NCBI GenBank assembly: GCA_023251695.1
Contig: JAHEYE010000101.1
Location: forward strand, 1-10,663
Source: Sphingobacteriaceae bacterium
GTDB lineage: Bacteria; Bacteroidota; Bacteroidia; B-17B0; Aurantibacillaceae
Length of the DNA: 10,663 nt
Reading direction: 5' to 3'
The notes under the pieces were generated by a model. That model had not been told where the DNA came from. It searched no databases and saw only the letters and a list, made by a program, of their open reading frames with translations. Of this stretch, positions 1 through 4,607 are shown piece by piece. Both the position numbers and the translations under genes were made by a program. Numbering within the stretch: the stretch's first letter is position 1; each line of letters begins with the position of its first letter.

Positions 1-16
1 GTAAATTTAATAAAAG

Positions 17-24
17 TATCTTTG
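17..24 (+). promoter_or_regulatory. Bacteroidota -7 box (TATCTTTG) of trmH
   Basis: TATCTTTG matches the Bacteroidota -7 consensus TAnnTTTG exactly and ends 4 bases before the trmH ATG. The matching -33 TTG element would lie left of the window, so it cannot be checked. With the start site usually a few bases downstream of this box, transcription would begin at or next to the start codon, giving a leaderless or near-leaderless mRNA. That last point is inference. Confidence 0.65.
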
Positions 25-28
25 CTTT

Positions 29-703
29 ATGCAAGAAAATACGGCTGAATTGATAAAATACATGGAGGGTTTTGTAAGCGACAGACGTAGGGAACGCTTA
101 AATGAGGTTTTAGCCGAACGCACCCGCCATATGACCATAGTTTTGGAGGATGTTTACCAAGCACATAACGCCAGTGCTGTGTTACGGAGTTGCGATTGCT
201 TTGGCGTGCAGGATGTACATTTTATTGAGAACAGAAATAAATTCAAGATCAGTGAAGATGTATCCATGGGATCTACCCAGTGGCTCACCATTAATAAATA
301 TGACGCTGAAGAAAACAATACAGCAAAATGCCTGCAGGATCTGAAAAAGAAAGGTTACAGAATTGTTGCTACTACTCCTCACAAAGACGATTGCACAATA
401 GCAGAATTAGATGTAACAAAACCTTTTGCATTAGTATTTGGTACGGAGATCGACGGTATCACGGAAACCGTTTTTGAAATGGCGGATGAATTTGTAAAAA
501 TACCCATGTACGGTTTTACCGAGAGTTTTAATATCAGTGTCTGCGCCGCTTTGTGTATGCACGAATTAACGACAAGAATCAGAGAACAAAAAATTTCTTA
601 TCAATTAAGTGAAAAAGAAAAAGAGGAAATTTATCTGGAGTGGCTAAAAGCCTCAGTGGCAAAAAGCGATTTGATCGTGAAGGAGTTTTACAATAAGAAG
701 TAG
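29..703 (+). CDS. trmH: tRNA (guanosine(18)-2'-O)-methyltransferase TrmH (SpoU/SPOUT family)
   Basis: This cytosolic enzyme transfers a methyl group from S-adenosylmethionine to the 2'-OH of G18 in the tRNA D-loop. All three SpoU motifs are present in order: motif 1 NASAVLRSCDCFG (residues 47-59, with Arg53 as the expected catalytic arginine), motif 2 LVFGTEIDGI (135-144) and motif 3 IPMYGFTESFNISVCAAL (158-175), which form the trefoil-knot SAM site. A short N-terminal helix region (about 1-35) and a basic C-terminal tail (about 185-224) flank the knot, as in TrmH rather than the longer rRNA Gm2251 enzyme RlmB. The length of 224 residues is close to E. coli TrmH (229). The start is supported by the -7 box directly upstream. 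The gene converges with the ALDH-like gene and its stop is followed at once by palindromes. Family membership is nearly certain; the exact tRNA target is inferred from family resemblance. Confidence 0.88.
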   Translation: MQENTAELIKYMEGFVSDRRRERLNEVLAERTRHMTIVLEDVYQAHNASAVLRSCDCFGVQDVHFIENRNKFKISEDVSMGSTQWLTINKYDAEENNTAKCLQDLKKKGYRIVATTPHKDDCTIAELDVTKPFALVFGTEIDGITETVFEMADEFVKIPMYGFTESFNISVCAALCMHELTTRIREQKISYQLSEKEKEEIYLEWLKASVAKSDLIVKEFYNKK

Positions 704-709
704 CCTGTC

Positions 710-730
710 ATCCTGAACTTCGTTCAGGAT
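710..730. repeat. REP-like palindrome behind trmH
   Basis: Perfect inverted repeat with 9-bp arms, atcctgaac and gttcaggat, around a 3-base ttc loop. It begins 7 bases after the trmH stop, between two convergent genes. No T-tract follows on either strand, so it is not a classical intrinsic terminator, although the hairpin could protect or end transcripts from both sides. From memory, closely similar palindromes (tcatcctgaac...gttcaggatct) are dispersed in many bacterial genomes. The copy number in this genome cannot be seen here. Confidence 0.75.
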
Positions 731-732
731 CT

Positions 733-756
733 CAAATACTAGCGAGCTAGTATTTG
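733..756. repeat. Palindrome spanning the stop codon of the ALDH-like gene
   Basis: Perfect inverted repeat with 11-bp arms, caaatactagc and gctagtatttg, separated by 2 bases (ga). It starts 3 bases after the preceding palindrome. The right arm contains the last two codons (AAA TAC) and the TAG stop of the ALDH-like gene. With the neighbouring palindrome it forms a tandem pair of hairpins between convergent genes and may serve as a two-way transcript end. No T-tract is present. Confidence 0.75.
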
Positions 757-1628
757 CTCCCACTCACTCCAATATTCTCGACAGGATGCCAAGTGGTTTT
801 AATTTCCTGAAGATCTAAAATCAAATACGGATTTTGAGAATCGTCCTTGGTCCAGTCTTTATCCCAATAAAAAACGCGCTTCACATTTAAAGAAGCATTT
901 TCTCCAATGAGTTTAATTTCTTCTTTATTGGTTCTGCAATAAATTAAAGCATTTACATCCATGTGTGATGAAAAATGAGAGTGCAGCTCTTCACTTGTTC
1001 CCGTTAAAATATTTACAACCCCGCCCGGTAAATCAGAGGTTGCCATAACTTCTCCTAATGTAACAGCGCACAAAGGCAATTTTTCAGAAGCTAAAACAAC
1101 ACATGTATTTCCCCCTGCAATTACAGGAGCTATAACAGAACACAAACCTAAAAGTGAAGACTTTTCAGGAGCAATAATAGAAACAACGCCTGTTGGTTCA
1201 GGAACAGAAAAATTAAAATGAGATGATGAAACCGGATTTACCGTTGAAAACAAGGCAGAATACTTATCGCACCAACCCGCATAATGTACCCAACGATCAA
1301 CCGATAAAGATACTTCTGTTTCTGCCTCCTTCTTAGTTAAACCTTGCAGAACTAATTCATTCACGAATTGATCTTTCCGCCCCTCCAACATTTCAGCAAT
1401 GCGGTATAATATCTGTGAGCGGTTAAAATGTGTTTTCGAACTCCACCCTGCGAAAGCACCACGTGCTGCCACTTCGGCATTACGGAAATCTTTCCGGGAT
1501 GATAAACAAATATTAGCGATTAATTGTTTTTTTGAATCGCGTAATTCGTAATAGCGTCCGCTTTCTGTTCTCGGAAATTGTCCGCCAATATATAATTTGT
1601 ATGCTTTTAAAACTTCTAATTCTGACAT
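747..1628 (-). CDS. Truncated aldehyde dehydrogenase homologue, coenzyme-binding half only; probable pseudoenzyme
   Basis: The 293-residue protein aligns with the N-terminal, NAD(P)-binding half of the aldehyde dehydrogenase superfamily. Examples are LYIGGQF (12-18), the helix with FAGWSSKTHFNRSQILYRIAEML (59-81, read in two parts), EPTGVVSIIAPEKSSLL (144-160), APVIAGGNTCVVLASEKLPL (167-186) and LPGGVVNILTG (200-210). Typical ALDHs are about 480-500 residues long. The catalytic asparagine of the PWNxP-type motif is replaced here (APEKSS), the FTGS glycine motif is absent (ALIYCRTN), and the stretch carrying the general-base glutamate and nucleophilic cysteine (LELGG, GQxC) is missing altogether. 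Dehydrogenase activity is therefore unlikely. The reading frame is clean and has its own -7 box, which suggests a kept gene rather than fresh decay. It could be a non-catalytic partner of a full-length ALDH encoded elsewhere, but nothing in the window shows this. Confidence 0.8.
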   Translation of the reverse strand: MSELEVLKAYKLYIGGQFPRTESGRYYELRDSKKQLIANICLSSRKDFRNAEVAARGAFAGWSSKTHFNRSQILYRIAEMLEGRKDQFVNELVLQGLTKKEAETEVSLSVDRWVHYAGWCDKYSALFSTVNPVSSSHFNFSVPEPTGVVSIIAPEKSSLLGLCSVIAPVIAGGNTCVVLASEKLPLCAVTLGEVMATSDLPGGVVNILTGTSEELHSHFSSHMDVNALIYCRTNKEEIKLIGENASLNVKRVFYWDKDWTKDDSQNPYLILDLQEIKTTWHPVENIGVSGSKY

Positions 1629-1632
1629 AGAG

Positions 1633-1640
1633 CAAAGGTA
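1633..1640 (-). promoter_or_regulatory. Bacteroidota -7 box (TACCTTTG) of the ALDH-like gene
   Basis: On the - strand TACCTTTG fits TAnnTTTG exactly and ends 4 bases before the ATG at 1628, the same spacing as at trmH. No good TTG is found 17-23 bases further upstream, so the -33 element is weak or absent. A very short or absent 5' leader is predicted. Confidence 0.6.
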
Positions 1641-1662
1641 TAAAAAATTTTATTACTAATCA

Positions 1663-1721
1663 GTGACTTCGACAAGCTCAGTCACCGCTTTTTTCCGGTG
1701 GTTGAGCCTGTCGAAACCACC
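1663..1721. repeat. Inverted pair of REP-like units between hydrolase and ALDH-like gene
   Basis: Two related 23-base units (1665-1687 and 1696-1718) face each other around an 8-base pyrimidine spacer (cttttttc); I count 18 of 23 matching positions when one is reverse-complemented. The shared core is TTCGACAnGCTCA and the shared end is CACCG. Each unit is also palindromic at its ends: gtgac/gtcac (1663-1667, 1681-1685) and ggtggtt/aaccacc (1697-1703, 1715-1721). The element starts 6 bases after the hydrolase stop in the reading direction and would fold into a long hairpin at the end of that mRNA. The core resembles dispersed intergenic repeats that I recall from many genomes; copy number here is unknown. 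Confidence 0.75.
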
Positions 1722-1727
1722 ACGCGT

Positions 1728-2525
1728 TTACTTAAAACAAGTTCTCAAAAATTTACGCAAGCCCTTATTCGAGGCTTTTGGTGATTCCAAAAAACCCATG
1801 TGGCCATCGTGTTCTAAATATAAAATCTGTTTGTTTTGAATTTTTTCTGATTGTTCCAATAATTGAGCCGCGGGTAGAACATTATCGTGTTCGCCAATAA
1901 CCATCATAATAGGATATTCAACTAATCCTAAAATAATACGACGGTCGATACGGTCCTTCATGCCTTCGAGGGCTGCAATGATGCCTTGCTTTTTTGTTTT
2001 CCCGGCTATCTTAGTTGCGAAGGCTAATTCCTTCTTTAAATATTTTAAATTCTTTGAGGCAAATAAATTTTTGATTACCTCATCAGTATAAATTTTGTGA
2101 TTGGCTTTCACCACTTTTATGGAGCGGGTACGGTCATGTTTTTTTTCTTCACTATCAGCGTAAGCTGAAGAATGGTACAAACAAATTCCCGAAATATTAT
2201 CAGGAAACAAATCAGCGAAAGCGAGAGCGGCATATCCACCCATACTATGACCAATTAAAACATAACGTTTCACTCTGCATTTATCAAGAACGGTCTTAAC
2301 GCACTTTGCAATCAATTCCATGGTGTGGATATAACCAAAATTATCAGTGCCGCCATGACCGGGGAGATCAATTGCAATTACGCGATAAGATGTAGAAAGA
2401 TTGGTAATGGTTTGTTCCCAGATTTCGTGAGAGCCTAAAAAACCGTGCAACAAAACAACAACCCGGCCTTTTCCTGTATCTGAAAAAGCAACTTTCCCTT
2501 TTTTAAATATTGTGGTTTTTAGCAT
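1728..2525 (-). CDS. Alpha/beta-fold hydrolase (BioH/MenH-like), substrate unknown
   Basis: A 265-residue serine hydrolase of the alpha/beta fold, probably cytosolic since no signal peptide is seen. Visible landmarks are the oxyanion-hole loop LLHGFLGS (25-32), the DLPGHGGTD segment (53-61), the nucleophile elbow IGHSMGG with Ser94 (91-97), the acid loop GEHD with Asp214 and the histidine loop HDGHMGFLE with His242. The Ser94-Asp214-His242 triad is complete, so activity is expected. A lysine-rich cap domain lies between about 120 and 200. The substrate cannot be read from sequence; esterases, MenH-type and BioH-type enzymes all share this pattern. The gene stands apart from its neighbours by 67 and 99 bases, and I see no convincing TAnnTTTG box before its ATG, so it may depend on read-through from purQ-DUF1569. 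Confidence 0.85.
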   Translation of the reverse strand: MLKTTIFKKGKVAFSDTGKGRVVVLLHGFLGSHEIWEQTITNLSTSYRVIAIDLPGHGGTDNFGYIHTMELIAKCVKTVLDKCRVKRYVLIGHSMGGYAALAFADLFPDNISGICLYHSSAYADSEEKKHDRTRSIKVVKANHKIYTDEVIKNLFASKNLKYLKKELAFATKIAGKTKKQGIIAALEGMKDRIDRRIILGLVEYPIMMVIGEHDNVLPAAQLLEQSEKIQNKQILYLEHDGHMGFLESPKASNKGLRKFLRTCFK

Positions 2526-2565
2526 AGAAATTCAATTAACCAAAATACACTACCTAATACAAATC

Positions 2566-2591
2566 ATCTGTGTTAATCTGTGAAATCTGCG
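2566..2591. repeat. Short tandem repeat of ATCTGTG units
   Basis: Three near-identical 7-base units lie at 2566-2572 (atctgtg), 2576-2582 (atctgtg) and 2585-2591 (atctgcg), with periods of 10 and 9 bases. The array abuts the TAG stop of the DUF1569 gene (2593-2595). The rest of the gap up to the hydrolase start shows no clear promoter. Similar CACAGAT-type strings recur between genes in many bacteria as I recall; whether this one is a genome-wide repeat must be counted. Confidence 0.6.
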
Positions 2592-2592
2592 G

Positions 2593-3045
2593 CTATACTC
2601 CGAACTGTCTTAAATGATGATCTAAGTGCTTACTTTGAATGATATCCCATTCTTCCGGACTCATGGTTCCGAAAAAAGAATGTGGCTCTTTAGTGATTCC
2701 TTCTTTTCCTTTTTGCGCAAACTCATTTAGTTTTGCAATTAATTTGCTTCGCTCCTGTTCGAAATCATTAGCATTTGGAAAAATAAAATTAGGATCGGTC
2801 GGTAAATTTTTACCGAATTGTACTGCAGGATTCGTGTATTTTTTCTTTGCTGATTTTCCAAATAAAAAACTGATTAAACCACGCTTACCTTTTATTTCGC
2901 CATGCGCCATTTTAAGAGGAGCGGTGCAATGCGCCATCAATTGCGCTGCATTCATTTTTCCCCATTCAGGTTTTGCGGTTGGCGTAATTTTATTGATGCG
3001 GGAAATTACTTCCTGAACATCATTTGCGTTAAAAAGACTTTTCAT
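2593..3045 (-). CDS. DUF1569 family protein (DinB-like four-helix fold)
   Basis: This 150-residue protein matches the DUF1569 pattern: an N-terminal ISRINKITP segment, PEWGKMNAAQLMAHC (26-40) and a C-terminal HLDHHLRQFG (140-149). His39 together with His140, His143 or His144 sits where DinB/YfiT-type proteins bind a divalent metal, so a metal-dependent transferase-like or thiol-linked role is possible, but no reaction is established for the family. No signal peptide or membrane segment is present. The gene starts 9 bases after the purQ stop, so both are probably on one mRNA. A functional link to purine synthesis is not implied by the sequence itself. Its stop is directly followed by the ATCTGTG array. 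Confidence 0.8.
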   Translation of the reverse strand: MKSLFNANDVQEVISRINKITPTAKPEWGKMNAAQLMAHCTAPLKMAHGEIKGKRGLISFLFGKSAKKKYTNPAVQFGKNLPTDPNFIFPNANDFEQERSKLIAKLNEFAQKGKEGITKEPHSFFGTMSPEEWDIIQSKHLDHHLRQFGV

Positions 3046-3054
3046 TGTAAAAAA

Positions 3055-3753
3055 TTAAGCGTTTACTAATGCGGCTTTCAAAATGCTTTCAAATAAAAAC
3101 TTGCCGTCTTCATTTTTTAATTCTGCATCCGAAGCGCGCTCAGGATGAGGCATCATGCCGAATACATTTTTAGTGGCGTTGCAAATACCGGCGATGTTTT
3201 CGGTTGCGCCGTTTGGATTGGCTCCATTATTAATATTCCCGTTCTCATCACAGTAACGGAATAAGATTTGTCCGTTTTCATTTAATTTTTTTAAAGTATC
3301 TGCATCCGCAAAATATTTTCCTTCGCCGTGTGCGATTGGAATTTTTAGTGCTTTATTTTTCGGAACAGAATTAGTCACTGCTGTATTATTATTTTCCGCT
3401 TTAATGAAAACATTTTTGCAGATGAACTTACGTGTGTTGTTATGCAATAAAGCGCCGGGCAATAATCCCGCTTCACACAATACCTGAAAACCATTACAAA
3501 CGCCAAAAACAAATCCACCGTTCTCGGCGTGCTTAATAACGCTGGTCATGATTGGAGAAAAACGGGCAATAGCCCCACTGCGTAAATAATCGCCATAAGA
3601 AAATCCGCCCGGTAAAATAATGTGTGTGCAGCCTTCAAGGTCAGTATTTTTATGCCACAGTTTAACCGTTTCTTGTTTTAAGATAGTTTGAAGAACATAC
3701 ACCATGTCCTCATCGCAATTAGAGCCGGGAAATACTACAACGCCGAATTTCAT
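3055..3753 (-). CDS. purQ: Phosphoribosylformylglycinamidine synthase subunit PurQ (glutaminase)
   Basis: PurQ releases ammonia from glutamine and passes it to PurL, which converts FGAR to FGAM in de novo purine synthesis in the cytosol. The 232-residue chain is a complete class-I glutamine amidotransferase. It has the start VVVFPGSNCDED (5-16), the oxyanion region ILPGGFSYGDYLRSGAIA (46-63), the nucleophile GVCNGFQVL with Cys86, and the PHPER motif with His203 and Glu205. The AHGEGKYF segment (141-148) is also typical of PurQ. As a free-standing small subunit it implies the three-protein form of the enzyme (PurS, PurQ, small PurL) rather than the fused large FGAM synthase; PurS and PurL are not in this window. 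A TAnnTTTG box lies 21 bases before the ATG, and the DUF1569 gene follows in the same unit. Confidence 0.95.
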   Translation of the reverse strand: MKFGVVVFPGSNCDEDMVYVLQTILKQETVKLWHKNTDLEGCTHIILPGGFSYGDYLRSGAIARFSPIMTSVIKHAENGGFVFGVCNGFQVLCEAGLLPGALLHNNTRKFICKNVFIKAENNNTAVTNSVPKNKALKIPIAHGEGKYFADADTLKKLNENGQILFRYCDENGNINNGANPNGATENIAGICNATKNVFGMMPHPERASDAELKNEDGKFLFESILKAALVNA

Positions 3754-3774
3754 TTTTTGTGAGATTTAGAGATA

Positions 3775-3782
3775 CAAATTTA
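3775..3782 (-). promoter_or_regulatory. Bacteroidota -7 box (TAAATTTG) of purQ
   Basis: TAAATTTG on the - strand matches TAnnTTTG and leaves 21 bases to the purQ ATG, which would give a short leader. The leader (CTCACAAAAA next to the ATG) shows no Shine-Dalgarno sequence. No TTG is found at the usual -33 distance; the nearest upstream TTG is about 32 bases away, too far. No purine riboswitch fold is apparent, and the leader is too short for one. Confidence 0.5.
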
Positions 3783-3827
3783 GTGAATTTTAGCTTCTTT
3801 TTAGCGGGTGTTTTCAACAAGTTTCTC

Positions 3828-3873
3828 GTCCCATAGGGATCTCTTCGGGACAAAGACGCTGAGGCACAAAGAC
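3828..3873. repeat. Composite repeat behind lptB
   Basis: The segment combines two elements. One is an imperfect palindrome with gtccc (3828-3832) and gggac (3847-3851) arms, containing a smaller tccc-ata-ggga hairpin (3829-3839). The other is a direct repeat of acaaagac at 3850-3857 and 3866-3873 (period 16). It lies 8 bases after the lptB stop in the reading direction and could mark the transcript end, though no T-tract follows the hairpin. The remaining gap (3783-3827) is AT-rich and shows nothing further. Confidence 0.55.
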
Positions 3874-3881
3874 TGAAGAAT

Positions 3882-4607
3882 CTACTTCCTTAATTCAAAA
3901 TTCTGCCCTAAATAAACTTTACGCACCTGCTCGTCATTAGCAAGGTCTTCTGCGGTTCCTGATTTGATAACACTTCCTGAATAAAGTAAATAAGCCCTGT
4001 CTGTAATGTTTAAAGTTTCGTGTACGTTATGGTCGGTAATTAAAATACCAATGTTTTTGCTTTTTAAAGTGCGTACAACACTTTGAATATCTTCTACTGC
4101 AATTGGATCAACACCTGCAAAAGGTTCATCCAATAAAATAAATTTCGGGTCGGTTGCCAGGGCGCGTGCTATTTCTGTTCTCCTTCTTTCACCTCCCGAT
4201 AATTGGTCGCCTAAGTTCTTGCGTACCTGCTGCAAACCGAATTCATCCAATAAAACCTCCACTTTTTCTTCCTGTTCTTTTTTGGTGAGCTTAGTCATTT
4301 CTAAAACTGCGCGTAAATTATCCTCAATACTTAATTTTCTGAAGACAGAAGCTTCTTGTGGTAAATAACCAATGCCTAATTGTGCTCTGCGGTACATGGG
4401 TTCTTTGGTAATGTCCGTGTCGTCCAAAAATATTTTTCCGGAGTTTGGTTTTACCATTCCCACAATCATGTAAAACGAAGTTGTTTTACCTGCGCCATTC
4501 GGGCCGAGCAAACCAACAATTTCGCCCTGCTTCACTTCAACCGATACGTTGTTGGCAACAGTACGGCTTTTGTATTTCTTAACTAAATTTTCCGAGCGTA
4601 AAATCAT
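3882..4607 (-). CDS. lptB: LPS export ABC transporter ATP-binding protein LptB
   Basis: LptB is the cytoplasmic ATPase that drives the LptB2FG transporter, which extracts lipopolysaccharide from the inner membrane and pushes it along the Lpt bridge to the outer membrane. The 241-residue protein is a complete ABC domain: Walker A GPNGAGKT (35-42), Q-loop GYLPQEAS with Gln84, signature LSGGE (136-140), Walker B ILLDE (157-161) and H-loop His193 in ITDHNV. GYLPQEASVFRKLS, ILLDEPFAGVDPIAVEDI and the C-terminal VYLGQNFEL are LptB-specific rather than general ABC features. Its ATG shares one base with the stop of the upstream DUF5686 gene (TAATG), indicating translational coupling. LptF, LptG, LptC and LptA are not nearby. 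Confidence 0.94.
   Translation of the reverse strand: MILRSENLVKKYKSRTVANNVSVEVKQGEIVGLLGPNGAGKTTSFYMIVGMVKPNSGKIFLDDTDITKEPMYRRAQLGIGYLPQEASVFRKLSIEDNLRAVLEMTKLTKKEQEEKVEVLLDEFGLQQVRKNLGDQLSGGERRRTEIARALATDPKFILLDEPFAGVDPIAVEDIQSVVRTLKSKNIGILITDHNVHETLNITDRAYLLYSGSVIKSGTAEDLANDEQVRKVYLGQNFELRK

Noticed and set aside
747..1628. ALDH-like gene as a recent pseudogene
   Set aside because: No frameshift or internal stop is seen and no remnant of the catalytic half follows; the frame ends against trmH. It is kept as an intact short gene.
2566..2591. CRISPR-like array
   Set aside because: The units are only 7 bases with 2-3 base spacers and there are no cas genes.
2639..3016. Open frame of 125 codons on the + strand
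   Set aside because: It lies antisense inside the DUF1569 gene, whose conserved His and Trp motifs identify the coding strand.
3754..3881. Purine riboswitch upstream of purQ
   Set aside because: The predicted leader is only about 20 bases, and the repeats in the gap do not resemble an aptamer.
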